64,000 nucleotides of DNA, from the NCBI GenBank assembly GCA_013399695.1, contig VXAU01000756.1:555900-619899 (forward strand), given 5' to 3'. This document shows positions 24,701-39,700 of this stretch, piece after piece. Made by a program: the position numbers and the translations under genes. The DNA comes from Formicarius rufipectus. Taxonomy: Eukaryota > Chordata > Aves > Passeriformes > Formicariidae. Within the stretch, counting starts at the first letter, position 1. Every line of letters begins with the position of its first letter. Under the pieces are notes generated by a model. It was not told where the DNA came from and ran no database searches. It was given only the letters and a program-made list of their open reading frames with translations.

Positions 24701-27700
24701 CTCTAAAGTTTATACATTTCCATTGATTGTATTTCATAATAGTTCTGTGTTGACTGTCATCTATCTTTTCCAAAGTCTTCATGAAGGAAAAATACCAAAA
24801 TGTAATGCTTACTTTGTTTTAACTGCAGCACTATTTCTAGTATTGGTGTAGATGCTCATCACAGATTTAAGATGTATACTTTTTCTTTCATTAGGAAATG
24901 AATATACGGCTTGAGAAGATGAAGCAAAAGCAAGAATGTGAAAGGAGGAAAAGGATAGCTGAAGAGAAACACAAGGAATGGGTCCAAAAAAAAAGAGAAG
25001 AGGTAAATATTGCTTTGGCTTCAAATATTCTAGTACATGCTGTGATTAAGTAAATCTATGTAAAATTTACTCAGTCTGTTTGATCACCCATGTTTTTAGT
25101 TTACCGAATGAATGCCTACTTTAATTGAAAATTATAAACCCACACCAAAACAGTTAAACATTTTTCCAAGACTGATTTGGTTTTTTCTTTAAGCTATAAA
25201 GGGATTTGTTCTCTGAGTAGTCAGATAGCTGACAATTGGCCTACATCTTGTGCCATAGTCTTCTGCTAATTATAGCAGTGGTTCTGGTTTTCAATGTACC
25301 CTACTCTTTCAGACTTCCTAGGTTCAGTGCCCAAGTATTTTGGGTAAAGTGTACAACCTGACTGTGTGCAATGTCTTGTACGCTGAGTAGAGCCAGAAGA
25401 AGGATTTAGTTAAGTACTATTGTGGACAGGCAAATAGCATGGTAAAGTTGAGAGGGATATTTGAGGTGTGGGGCCAGATTCAGGAAATTCTCAGTAGACC
25501 ACAGTTAGCAACTGGGAATTCCTTCATCCAAAAAGTAATTGCTGAGTGGAATCAAAAGATTTTTTTAAGTTCTCTTGAGAGGGATGCCTTAGTCCAGGAT
25601 CAGAACCAAACAGAATGCTGATCTCGGTGGGGCTCTGTATAGCTCTGTGTCACAGGATGTGAGCATATGCACTGGTTGCAAAAATGGGAATGCTTGAGAG
25701 ACTTGGGCATGTTCAGCCCGTGGTAGCTGATGATAATATGCATTCGTTGTCTAGTGGTCTGTAGCAACACCAGTTGTTTACTGTTCTGTACTTCTGGTTC
25801 TGCATAAAATCAAATGAAAATTGATTAAAAATATCACAACAGTAGTAGGTGAGCTAGAAATCCAGGCCTCACAGAATCACAGAATGTGCCAAGTTGGAAG
25901 GGATCCAAAAGGACCATTGAGCCCAAGCCTTAGCCCTGCACAGGACCATCCCCAAGAGTCACACCATGTGCCTGAGAGTGTCATCCAAACACTTCTTGAA
26001 CGCTGCCAGCCTTGGTGCTGTGACCACTGCCCTGGGGAGCCTGTTCAGTACCCAGCCTCCTTCTAGGGGAAGAACCTTTGTCTAATATCCAACCTAAACC
26101 TCCCCTGACACAATTTCAGGCCATTCCCTCAGGTCCTGTCATTGGTCACCACAGAGACCAGTGCCTGCCCCTCCTCTGCCCCTCACAAGGAAGCTGTACC
26201 TGCAGGGAGGTCTCCCCTCAGTCTCCTCTTCTCCAGCTGAACACACCAAGTGCCCTCAGNNNNNNNNNNNNNNNNNNNNNNNNNNNNNNNNNNNNNNNNN
26301 NNNNNNNNNNNNNNNNNNNNNNNNNNNNNNNNNNNNNNNNNNNNNNNNNNNNNNNNNNNNNNNNNNNNNNNNNNNNNNNNNNNNNNNNNNNNNNNNNNNN
26401 NNNNNNNNNNNNNNNNNNNNNNNNNNNNNNNNNNNNNNNNNNNNNNNNNNNNNNNNNNNNNNNNNNNNNNNNNNNNNNNNNNNNNNNNNNNNNNNNNNNN
26501 NNNNNNNNNNNNNNNNNNNNNNNNNNNNNNNNNNNNNNNNNNNNNNNNNNNNNNNNNNNNNNNNNNNNNNNNNNNNNNNNNNNNNNNNNNNNNNNNNNNN
26601 NNNNNNNNNNNNNNNNNNNNNNNNNNNNNNNNNNNNNNNNNNNNNNNNNNNNNNNNNNNNNNNNNNNNNNNNNNNNNNNNNNNNNNNNNNNNNGCTCCAC
26701 GGGCGGGGGCCTACGCCACTCGGCCAATGCCCGCCGCCTCTCAAGTGTAACATACAAACAAACAGAAAAGCAATAATGTCAGGCTGTTGAGAAATCCTGG
26801 GAGCTCACATGGGTCAGAGCACCAGGGGAAGACCTCGCCTTGTCCTCTCTGCCACCGAATGACACAAACATGGCGCTGCAGCCACACCTGTAACACAAGC
26901 TGGGGCAGGTGTGTCATCTGCAAACTTGCTCAGTATCCCTTCCAGTGCTGTGTCCAAGTCATTTGTGAGGATGTTGAAGAGCTCAGGGCCCAGACGGAGC
27001 CCTGTGGAACCCCACTAGTGACTGGTGGCCACTGTGACATCACACCAGTCACTGTTACCTGCTGTTCTCCACCCAGGAGCCAATTGCTCACCCACCTGAT
27101 AAGTTTATCCAGCTGTGCTGGATATTTTGTCCAGAAGGATCCTGTGAGAGACAGTATTGAAAGCTTTTCTGAAATCCAATAAGACCACATCAACTGGTTG
27201 CCCTTGATAACTGGGTGGGTTACCTTGTCATGAAAGGAAATCAGGTTTGATAACCAGGTTTTTCCTCTCATGCATTGGTCTTTATCATTTCACAAATCCT
27301 TCAGATTCAAACATAGTATAAGCTATGTTCAGATCTAACCTAGTTAATCTTAGTCGTAATGTTGACTGGATGATTGGCATAAACACATTGCAGGCTGTAT
27401 CCTGCTTTCATAATTTATTATGATTTAGAAATGATGGTTCCTAATTACACAGCGAAAAGTAGAAGATTTATTATTCAACACAAACTGCCATTTTCCTCTT
27501 CTGAAATGAAAATTAAATTATTGGTGTTTTTATTAATTGTCTTGAACGAGTTGGTCTGCCAATTAAAATAGTTTCTAGTTCAAAACTGGAAATTCTCATT
27601 CTGTCTTCTCCCCACTGCCCCTACCCCCTCCCTCCTTCAACATCTGCAAACTTCTGCTTATTTGGGTCCTCCTTGTACCTTTGTCTCTGTGGATTTACTA

Positions 27701-30700
27701 ACAACTTCTGTTTTCAGTGAGAATAGGAAGTCTTTTTAGTGGAAATCACATCTGCCTAGAGGACAGCAAAATCTTGATTCCGTCTGGACTTTACTATATT
27801 GGAAGCATGATGTCATCCTTAGACCATGTCCCAGGCTTTTACCGAAAGGAATCTGATTTTCATTTAAATTGGATGATTCATTGGCTACAATTTTCTTTAA
27901 ACTAATCAAGAACGACTAAATTTAAAAGTTTATCTGTCTCTAGGATATTAATATTTGAGCTGCGTAGCTTACCACTTCAGGTTTCCATGGGATTATTTGT
28001 GGATCTGGACACAGACCAAAGGATAAGTGACTAAGAAAGTATTTAAAATTGCATCAAGATTTCACCTGTAGTTTAAGATTAAAGTCACGAACACTGACAG
28101 TTGCTATAATTTTCTTGGGGACCATGTATATATTTACTATTTGGAAAACATTTTCTCATAGAAGTGTCAAAAGGTGCTTCTTGAGGCAGAACTGGCAGGA
28201 TTCTTTACTGAAATATGCGTTAAGCACTCACCTTTTTCGCAGTTACTGATTCTGAGCCCCTTTGTGTAGCCTGCAGAAAATGCTTTACTTGGCAAGAGGC
28301 AGTTCTTTCAAGGATGTTATCTCTGTCATCTCCACAAGTCTGTAGCCTTTTCCATGGCTCAGTACTGTAGTGATGAAGGAAGTAAGGCACTGTTGAGTGT
28401 GCAGGAAACTTTTTCCTTCATCATGAGCATCCAGCACAAGGAGACGCTGCTGGAATAGTCTTTATACCTGAACATGAGAGAACAGAAGTAAAATAATTGT
28501 ATAGGCATAAAAGAATTCTGTTGGTTTCCTGTATGTCAGTCCAGTTTTCTTGCTTTTTGTTGCATGGCAACATCAGTCGTGATGCTCTTAACTGTTAAAT
28601 ATGGTCCCTATATAGTCAGGTTAGGAAACAAAGCTTGAACACTCTCTTTGTTTACTGTCTGTTTCGGTTTTTTTAATTTGATATATATTTGAAATTATAT
28701 GTTGTGAAGGTTTTTGTATGTTTCCAATCATTTTGCATAAAATATTTTTGGAAAAAAAGCCATCTTAACCATTTAGTGTTCTTCCATGTAAATAGCTTTC
28801 ATGATTTTTAAAGGTTATAAACAAACTAAAAGTAATATTTTTAAACACGAGTCATCAAAGAACATTCTTGGCCATGAAATATGTTTATAAAAATGTTTAT
28901 GGCAAAATTTTGCAGCTTGTTAGGAATTAAAAGCTTACTACAGTCATCTGTCAAGTGCTATCCTGGATCTACTAATGCCTTCACAATTTCCAGTAAAATA
29001 CTGTCTCTCTGCTGGACAAAAGTAGTCTTATTTTCCATACCTCCTGAGGTTGCATCATTTGTGCACAAACAGTAAATTGTATGTTGATGTATTTTAGTTG
29101 AAATAGAGCTCTAGTTTTTAGTAATTCACAGGAGTATCAATTGAAATATTTTAACTCTAAAATAACTCTAAATGTGCTTTTGATTCCAGGAGAAAATTTG
29201 CTTGAATGTGATTTTGTATGTAACTAAAATTTTTATTTCTGAGTTACTTTTAGTTTTATTGATAAAAATGAGGTGGTCATGGTTATAAATGCTGAGCAAG
29301 CAAAGTTGGTGTTCAGTGTCCTGTTTTCATCATTAAAGCAACCTTGATTTAAGTGGTAGGCAGAACTGGACATACATCAGCAAAACCATTAGAATCTGTC
29401 TTAATCTTTCTGGAATGTTAAAATACTTGCTTGATTCCTAATTGCTGTATTTGGACTCCAGCTTGGTAAGGAGCTCATAGCTGAACTGTAGAGCTTAAAA
29501 CAAAAGGAACTCACCTCCTAGGGGCTCCCGTGTCATCACAAAACAGTATCTTGAATAGGTACTCAAGACTGAAAACTAACTTCTGTTTCATTTCTTCAGA
29601 TTAGAAGTAAGGCTTGTGAAAACTTATTTTCTCTTTTTCATTACGGCACTTTTTAGGTTGGAGGGGCTGAGAAAAGACCCATTCTTAGTGGAATGAAGTT
29701 TTTTATTGGGAATAAAACCAGGAGGTAAAGCATGGCTAGAATTAGAATTTTATCATAAAAAGGAAGCCTTGCAAATCTAATTTCCTGTGATGCCATGTAG
29801 ACACTCAACAAATCAGTTAACTTCAGTAATTGTTCACCACTGAGTAAGTTTAAAACCAACCAATGAACCAACAACACCTGTAATGCACCCCCTAAACTGA
29901 ATCTTGGAACTATTTGAATCAGGGTACCCACATTTTAAAAATCTCCTCTCCATAGTGGCATCTTTTTCTCTTGTATCTTTTGAAATATGGTCTTGCTTAA
30001 CAAAGAAGGGTTTTGTGACTGTTTGGCTTATAGGCTTTGGTAAATTGTAGTATCAGGAGGAAGATAAAAAGTGCTGCTACACATCTTCAGAATATTTGGG
30101 AGTCACATTTCTGGTTCCTTCCAGGGATTTTTCTCTCTCATCTAAATTCTGTTGAATTAGTATGTCACGACAAAACTCTGGCTGGGTGAAAAACATGCAA
30201 AAAAATAATGTAATAGGTAGTGTCATAGGTGTTCATAATTGATCACTCATTCATACTTTGTTTTGTAGTGTTTTCTTTGAAGATCACCACTATTCAGAAC
30301 TTGTCCAATATGGTTCAATTCCAAGTTTCTTGCCAGTGTGACCAGACTCTGGTCCTACTGCCTGATAACTTACTGTGTTCTACTCAGTGGAAGTTTCTGG
30401 AGGTGCTAGTAAAAAACGTCTCTTCTGTTATGGAAAAAAAGTAAGCTGCTCTCTGAAGCCAGTTTGGTTTGTTTTTCCTCTCATTTCCCCCTGAATTGAT
30501 TCAGGATACATGTAGCCTTCTTCCAGGAAGATTTTACCCTTACAGCCTCATCTTTCAGAAATGAGATGCAGAATGGAGAACTCTGCTAGAGTTTGGTTTA
30601 TAAAACCATTATCCTTTTAGGCTGCCTCTCTTCCTTTATTCAGAGTTCTCTTGCTGTTATTTCTCTAAAAAGCTTGGAATGGTTTTGACTGTTGCCCTTT

Positions 30701-33700
30701 ATGTAGTCTCACACAAAATGTCCTTATGTTCATGTAAACAGCCCCTGCCTTGTAAGCGTAGTTTGGGTTTAAGACTTGCCTGTCTATTGACGGTATGTGT
30801 TTACAAGACTGTATCTGCAGAACCTGAGGAAAATATGACTTACCTCCTGTTTTGCCATGGAATAGGAATCCTGTTGTTGACAATAGCAAGGTTTTTTTTC
30901 TTTTTCATGTGAACTTCTGATCCTGAGATGTGTAGTCTCTTTCATTCCTGTCAGCAGCTGGGGGATTGAACACCTTTGTAAGGTACCTGTAATTGCTGAA
31001 TTACTTATTAAATTAAAGCAGTGATCTCAAATCAGAGGACCAAAAGCTTTTGAGAAATGCGTTATGAATGCATAAACTATGAAAAGTCTGTAAACTGCCA
31101 TGACTGTTTAATTATTTAGAAAATGGTCATAACAATCTTACGAATTAGTGCTCAATAAAATATTAGGATTAAAAGTCAGTCTTGATGATAAGAGGTTTTT
31201 GATTAAATACTAAAAAAATTAATGACTGATGCAGTGCAGTCCATCCTCTACACTCTTAATGTGGTATCTTCCGATCGTATTTATTCCACCTTTACTGACT
31301 CTGCTCCTTCATTCTTAGAATGCCAATAGAATATGAACTTAGAAATATCTAGATTAGTCAATTCATATTGTGCATGTTTAAATATTTATATATTGTTGTC
31401 GGTTAGCCCCAGTAGACAGTTGAGATCCCACATAGCCGCTCACTCCCCAACAGTGGGATGGGGAATGGAATCAGAAGGGTGAAAAGTGAGAGAACTCATG
31501 AGCTGAGACAAAGAGAGTTTAATAGGTAAAGCAAAAGCCACATGCACAAGCAAAGCAAAATGAGGAATTCATTCCCATGGGCAGGTGTTCAGCTGTCCCC
31601 AGGAAAGCAGGACTTCATCTCCCATAAGGGTGACTTGGGAAGACAAATGTCCCTCCCTCTCCTGCTCCCCACCCCATCTTTTATTGTGAACAGTGTGGTA
31701 TGGACTATCCCTTGGGTCAGCTGGGGTCACCTGTCCCACCTGTGTCCCCTCCCAAGTCCTTGTGCACCCCCAAACTACTCACTGGTGGGGTGGGATGAGA
31801 AGAAGAAAAGACCTTGAAGCTGTGTAAGTGCTGCTCAGCAGTAACTAACACACTGTTGTGTTATCAACAAACACTGTTTTGGTCACAAATCCAAACTCAG
31901 CAGCANTCACCTGTCCCACCTGTGTCCCCTCCCAAGTCCTTGTGCACCCCCAAACTACTCACTGGTGGGGTGGGGTGAGAAGAAGAAAAGACCTTGAAGC
32001 TGTGTAAGTGCTGCTCAGCAGTAACTAACACACTGTTGTGTTATCAACAAACACTGTTTTGGTCACAAATCCAAACTCAGCAGCACAGGAGCTGCTGTGA
32101 AGAAAATTAACCATCCCAAGCAGATTCCAGTACCTGCAAGTAATGCGTATGTTTGCAACAGTAACAGAAATCCCAGAAGAGGAATGCTTGCATCCCAAAA
32201 TAGTTAACTCTGAAACTCATGTTACTTTTATTTATTCTTTTCACGTAATTCTTTATGCTATATTCATCTGATACCTAGCAAAGTTGTAAGAGCACAAGTA
32301 ACGGTTACACATTTTTAATTGGAAAAACTAATTATTCTAATACCAATCTGACTTTGACTGTAGTATTTCTAGTACTTTCTGCATTTTTTAATAGAGAATA
32401 AAGCATTACTTTTTAAATTAAATATGAGCAAAGCAGGCAGTAATCATAAAATTGGAATGTTCAACTTTTAAAAAATTTTTCTTTCAATAAGACACCTTTA
32501 TTTATTGAGAAATGTAATTTTAATGGAAACTAGGTACAGGATGGGAAAATTGTGTTATGATGCTTTTTCATTGATAGTCTTTATGAAAAGCAGAAAGCAG
32601 TAAGAAGTACAAAGGCCTAGAAGCAAGACACTATATAGTGATAATGGCATTGTTCTTGGAGCAGACTTCCCTGTCCTGGTGTGCTGTGTGGTTCTTCCCA
32701 GAGGAGACACCTCAATTCCAACTCTTACTCCCAAGACTTTTTGTTTAATGTGTGCTTTATCTCAGCATTATTAATAAAGAGCACAGATTGTTCAACAGCT
32801 TGAGCACGACTTTCAAGTTCAAAAGCCATGCTTGCTCATGCTTCTTTTATACAATGAGTTTTTAATTATTTTGTGAGGAGTGGGGCCACTCCAGCAGAAA
32901 GGGTGGAGAATCCTGTCATCCCAGCCTGCACCCGGGTAGATGGAGTCTTCTCCTCTCAGTGGGACATGTTAATTGGAATCCCCTCAGGCAGAAGGGTAAT
33001 GAAATTCAGATCTTTCCTGTCCTAGGTCAATGTTCTAGCAGCTGAACTGTTGTTCTGGGTCAAAGCAGTGGTTGCTAATGTAGACCCTGATGTACTGTGG
33101 CTTTTGCTGACGGTTTAGACTTGAAAGGAATGCTGAGATGTCTACTGTTTTCAAGACTGAACCCTTTCAAGAAATGTGTTTGAGAGGGCACGTTCTAGAA
33201 GAAATGCTTTTTAATCTTAAGAACCAACTGCATTTAAGAATTAAAATGTTCTATTTACATAAAAGTCTATCTTTACAAATCTCATTGTTTTGTGAATCTG
33301 GGATAAATTTATTGAGGATTTTTTTCTGCATATTGTGGATCTTTCATTCTGAACCTGGACTGTCTATACAAAACTTTTCTGTCATGCATAACCAATGTCA
33401 CAGTTATTGTTTTAGGCTGTACCTGAATCTTAATTACCTTTAGATTTCTCTAAGTAGAATGAACTAATTTCTCCTGGTTAGTCTTAGAATGACTTTTAGA
33501 TAGAGCTGTGGAGGAGGAATTCAGGGTAAGAGATGAATAAAATATGAGTGCTCATGTGTTTCAGCAGCATTTGTGGAGTCTTCATACTTCTGCAGACCCT
33601 GAGAGTGTTCCAGGGACCAAGTACACTAAAATTTTCTGCTTGTCACATACCCTGAGTACCCACATGAAATGAGGATGGTTTGGGAGAAAGATCCAGTTAC

Positions 33701-36700
33701 TCTCCACTTCCTAGACTTCGGTGGGACCTGCACTGACTTTGTGTGAACTTGAGCATTTAACCATTGTAAACCTGCCTGTCAGGAGACAACTGCAGCTCTG
33801 TGTTGTTTCACTGACCTCTTTTCTAGCCTCTTGTTCTTTTCACTTGCCAGTTGTGGAGAGATTAAAGAAGTATTTCTGTGGACTGGTTTGGTGACTGAGT
33901 TATGTTATAGGTCAGAATGGAAAAGATAAAAACAAGTGTCTGAACAGTCCAGATTTCCAGGATTGCTAGATGTGGTTGAAGTTCAGGAATGTTATGAGGA
34001 TAAACAAGGAAATTTGGATGTATATTATGATGTTGGCAGTGTGGACTTTTCCTATGTCTTGCTATCGGTCATTATTAAATAATGCTGGAATATGGTAGCA
34101 GATGCCAGAGCAAACAGCTGTGAAATAGAACCATTATTTGCGAAAAGAAAAATGTTGTCACATTCTGCAGACATGTAATGGAAAAGGATTGCTGTGAGAA
34201 GTATCTTAAAAATATCAGTCACAACATTATTATCTGGAAATGTTTCTACTCCACGTCAATCTACATAGAAAATGCAGAACAAAAGCATCTCTGCACTTTA
34301 CCCTCGACAGCCTGTCATTTAATCATTGGTATGAAAATACAGAAATATGTATTTTATTAGTTTTCCTCCATCTGGATATAGTGCCTTTGTTTTGAAAGCA
34401 ATTAGACTATTTTTCTGGCATGGAAAATTACTTAATATTTCTCCTTCTCTCAAGAAGAAAATGGGAAGAGTCTTCAAATTTTAAGATCCTTTGACCATTC
34501 ACCACGTACATGTAGGTCTGATTTCTCTTGAAAAATTGAAAGTTAGTACTGACTCAGTGAGGCACATGCTGTGTACTGAGTCACCATCACTGCTTTGTGG
34601 GACAGAATGATTTATTTTGGGTGGGGGATTTCCAAGTACAGACTTTGCCTAGACTTCATTAGGTTCTGAGGGTTGATAGCATCATGGCCCAGAGCAGTGA
34701 ACCCTCAGGGTAGATTTGTATCCTCTCTCCTTAATTATGTGCTTGGGTAGGGTGGCAGGAAAACAAGCCTTTCTTGCAATGAGTAATTGGATGTTTTACA
34801 ATCAATACGTTAATTTATATAATACCTGTAATCATATTTTAATGTATGTGAGTTTACTCTGGGTTTAGTGAATAGATCATGTCTGTTTTAAACACAAGAT
34901 CAAGGAGAATTTTTTAAACCCAATCTGACAACACCAAGCCTAAACAAGTAATTTCTCCCTCCTATATATACATGGAAGGAAAGTAAAACAAGGATTGAAG
35001 AACATGTACATTAATATGCACATTCAGAGCATTTTTATACACTTCTATGAGGGAATGTAGAGGGTGGGGGGAAAACTGGGAGGGTCAGGGTGACAGAAGC
35101 TTGACATGAAACAGGTTACTAAAGCAGCTGGGAATGTGGTGTGCACTAACTTTGTGAAGGAAAAGCTGTCCTGATTGTGAGAGAAAGAGGAAGCATTTCT
35201 GATTTGTTTGCAGAATAATTTCTAGGCAGCTGCAAAGTCTGCAGTTCTGCAGAGAGTCTCCCCATCTTAAGGATGTCTCACTGGAAGTAAAACTTAGCAG
35301 CAGTTGTGACTTTCATGGTACTGTGCATGGCATGTTATTGTTTACATAGCAGCTAATTTAGCTTTGGGTTGGCCTAGATAACAGCTAAACCCATCTGAAA
35401 TACTGTAATTAAAGAGACATAATTTAAGAAGTTTCTCTGCATTTTATTTAGTGTTTAGAAAGATTTTTAGTCTATTTTCTGCATTTGTTTTCCCTTATTG
35501 CACAATTTCCCTAGGTATGGCAGGGGCCCACTTTTTCTGTTTTCTACTGTATTTGTTTTCATGCCTTTTATATGCTAAGACCCTTAGCTGAAGACTGTAG
35601 TTTTGGAACGTCCTTAGTTTTGTAAGTACATCAGAGGTCAGTCAGCAAAAACCAAAATACATGAAGTCTTTGTAAGGCACCTTCACCAGTAGTTTGGCTC
35701 ATTGATTTTAACATGCATCTGTCATGCACATTAATGCTGCTTCTGTGTCACAGACTGCCACTGTCTTCAAGCAGGAGTTGTTGAGAGGTGCACGTGGGGA
35801 ATATTTGTAATGGAGAGACACAGAAACAGCTCTGAAGAAATGAGATCAAGATGAATTTTAGATGACAAAGGAGGAAAAGCTTAGACAATTGATTATTTGG
35901 GTTTTTTAAAAAAATTGAAGTGTATTCATATCTGGCCATTTTCCCTATGCTACAGAACAGATTCAGGTGATATTTGCTAGAATGTATTAGAAGGAAAATG
36001 GAAAAAAAAAACCACAAGAGAAACCAAGCAACAAAAAACCAAGGGGGAAAATAGAATTAGTAGCTAATTTTAATAGTTTTGTGGAATTGTGAGCAGTGTG
36101 TACGCAAATAAATCTTTGTTGTCAAGTAAAACTGTTTGACAGGAGTATGCCAATCCACCTCAGAAATTGTGGTAAATAGAGTTAATAAAGCACAACTTCT
36201 AAAAGGGTGGGAGGGGAAATCTCACAGTGCGTAGTTTAGCTGCTGATTGTTGAAATTGTAGTAATGTTTCTAGTGTTGGCAAACACAGGACAGGACACAA
36301 TGACTCAAGCAGTTCTGTAAACTGGCTGCTTTTCTGGCAGAAATGAGGTAGTGTTTTGCAGGGCAATATAAGCTGAACTTTCATTCTGTATGGTGCTACT
36401 TTATTGGATTGCTGGTGAGTTTGATATGGGGAACAAGCATTGAACCATCAGATATCCTGTTTAGAGCAGACTGAGGGAATTGTGCTGGTCCCCAGCTCCA
36501 GTATTATGGCTTCTGCTTCATTTTGCATAATTGGATTTCACAGAAGGGCGGTAAATCTGGGGAAAAAGGTGGGGGAGGGAGACAGGGGGAGAACTCTAAT
36601 TTCTGCCTTTTTGTGCTTTTAATGGGAAAAATGGTAATATATAATGGTAAAATGGGAATGGGAGTATATTTCTGGTTTTCTCATGATTGTGTTTTTCCTC

Positions 36701-39700
36701 TCATTTATTTATTATACTTTGCAGCTATAGTTCTAGGCGTTTTACATCCAATACTGCCAGCTGGAGTAATTTTGAGTCAGTATTAAGTTTCTGCTAAATT
36801 ACATTTCTCCTTTGTTCAAGAAGAGTATGCAAGGAGGCACACAAGCAAAAGATTTCTTACAGAAAAAGCAATTTTTTTTTTTAACAGCAATTTTCTATAA
36901 AGATGAAACTGGTCTTAAGTCTTCTGCCTCTTCTCCAAGTCGTGTGCACATCTTGTCTGGTAGATTTTTGCTTCTACATGTGTGTGCAGCTGCTTCAGAG
37001 CTAAGCAGGCTGAGCAGAAGGAGTGTGGAATCGGTAGAATTCCGGGTATCTCATAAAGGGTACAGGGAACGGAAGTGAGAGCTGCTCTTACTCTTCAAAT
37101 GAAAATACCCCCCTTTCCAGAGCAAGAAACGGACATTGTTACGTGGTGATTTGCTCAGAGAAAAGTCCCCAAAACATTGTTGTGTACTGTTGGATACACA
37201 CACACGGAAAAGATGTAGAAGTGGGTGACACCTTTCTGTATTCTGTCTTCCAGATCATTCAGGTAGCAATTTCACTTCACACTCAGTTACCATTTTTTCC
37301 TACCCTAGAATGTGTTTTCTCATTTTCCCTTTCATTGTTTGAAGAGGAGAAATGTGTGGATTGATTGAATGAAGTAATCCCTATGTGACTAAACTAAAGA
37401 ATATAAAAAATTTAGAAATACCACAAAAAAATATGACCTGGATTTTCATATGAACTTTTTATTTTCCTATCAATTTATGCTTCAGTGTGCTGAACAATCT
37501 GCATATCTCAATGTCTTAGAAGGGGACAGTTTGCCTGTCTTCCATTTGGAACTAGTTTGCTCTAGATTCACTGACAAGTAGAACTTAACACACTGTTGTC
37601 AAGAATTGCAACATATATTTCTTTCCCAGAAATAGTTAGAAGTTTCTGAAGTGTTTTAAGAAATGTCTGAAGTGTTTTAACAAATGTCTGAATAAATAAA
37701 ACAGAATAGTAAATGCAATAGTGGAAGAAGACCTGAAAATAAAATTTTTATATTTTCTGACAGGTTTATTATGTCCAAAGCCTAATTTTCTTGGGGAACC
37801 TAGAGATGAATACGTTCTGTCTTCAAAGATGTAAAAATATTACATATTTGTTCAAGTTTATGAGAATTTTATATGTAATTATATTGTAAAATTAACTGTG
37901 TTCCTACAAAGGATTGCTCATGGAAATACACTGAAAAGTTTGTGTTCTGTTTCTTTGGTATGTTTCACATAGGAGAGAAGAGAAAGGAATCGAAAACTGA
38001 GCAAAGAAATGGCAGAAAAAGCCACAAGGGAACTAGAAAAAATGCAGTTACAAGAAAAGGCTGAGGTAAAGTATAAAGAATGGTTAAAGAAGAAGAGAGC
38101 AGAAGAGGCAGAAAAGAAGAAAAAAGAGAAGGTATTAATGAACTAATAATTTATTTGGATGGAATTACTTAATCTATAACCTGTGTTAAATATATTGATA
38201 CCAAATGGCAGTGTTGTACATGGAAAAAAGCTTTCAATAGTTGCAATGTTAGTGCATTGAAAACATTGGTATGTTCAGCAAAGCATTTTTGTTGATTAGT
38301 CTTTGAGCTTTTTTGTCAGAAACACTGCAGTAACATGGAGGTTGTTTTTTTAAAATCTTTTCAGACTTAAAAAAATACATCCTTTACATTGTTGGGAAAT
38401 GTATTTGTGTTTGAAGATCTATTTGATGTATATTCAGCAGTCTGGAAATATGTAAAAAAATTATTTACCATTTTGTGTATATTGTACAAGGATTTGTCTG
38501 TCAGTATCTTAGATTTTTTTAAATTATTATTTTTAGGAAAAAGAGAAAGAACGGGAAGCTGAGCTACAGGAGAAGAAAACCAGATCGGAGAAGATCTTTC
38601 AGGAATGGCTACAAAATGCTAGAAATAAACCACGCCCTGTTTTAAATGATTATGGTTTCCCACATGGGAAGTCTACAGGTTTGTACTTTTAATACACAAA
38701 TATGTAGTGACTTAGGTTTGTGGTTCCTTCCCTCTAATATTTTAATGTAAAATGAAGCCTGTTTAAGATACTCACCTAGTACCTATTTTTGGCACATAGG
38801 GGTGACTATCCTATATGGTATAAGTCAGAGAAATATATTCTGAGACCTTCTGGGCAATTTCCTAGTCCTTTTTATTATTTGGGAGGAAAATTACATTATT
38901 TGAGATTTTTCTTACCAGGCATAGGAATCACCAGGGGAAATCACTGGTTCCTTTGAAGCAAACCAGTTATGTCACCATCCTTGTGAAGTTTGTGTTCCAA
39001 AGGTGTGTGCCACCTTAGCACACATGAACCCCCCTCAGAAAACAGGCTGCCAGAAGTCATGTCTGTAAAAGGAGACATGGAAATCAACCTGTTCTGAGCT
39101 AAAATTTCCTTTTCATTTTGGTTTTCACTTGCATTGGACCTCCTTGCATTCTATAGTGATATTCCTTTTTTGTTTGAAAGCCAAGTGTGAAAGGTAAAAT
39201 AGTGTGGTGTTTCACAAGTCTCACTATTTTTATATTTTTTTGTCACCCCACATGGTACAAAAGCAGAAGAGCAGCAAGAAATTGTATTGCATTGCAAGTT
39301 TGAGCACTTCATTAATTTTTAAAAATTATTTCTTTAAAAACAGATATGTATGCTTTTTTTTGGTTTGGTATTTGTTTGATTTGTTTGTTTGATACAATTA
39401 AAATATTGGTCTTTATTTGAATTCACAACAAGAAATCATTTTGGGACCGAAATTCTGGCCTCTGAATATTTAAACATGTGAAAAGCAGGTTTCTGTACTC
39501 ACTTGTGCTCATGCAAGAGAATGTATTACAGACTTTGAAGTGTATGCATCATGTGGTTGGATAAAACAAAGCCAATTCATGGACATTCAGCTTGCTTACT
39601 ATTTTAAATAGAGATGAAGAATACACAAGTTGTAGGGGAGAAAGGTGGAATATTTATTACTTTGAATCATTTAAATTATGTGATATGCTATGCTGTCTTT

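Noticed and set aside
26078..26790. Open frames crossing the N gap
   Set aside because: Frames through undetermined bases have no meaning; the flanks are CR1 and SINE.
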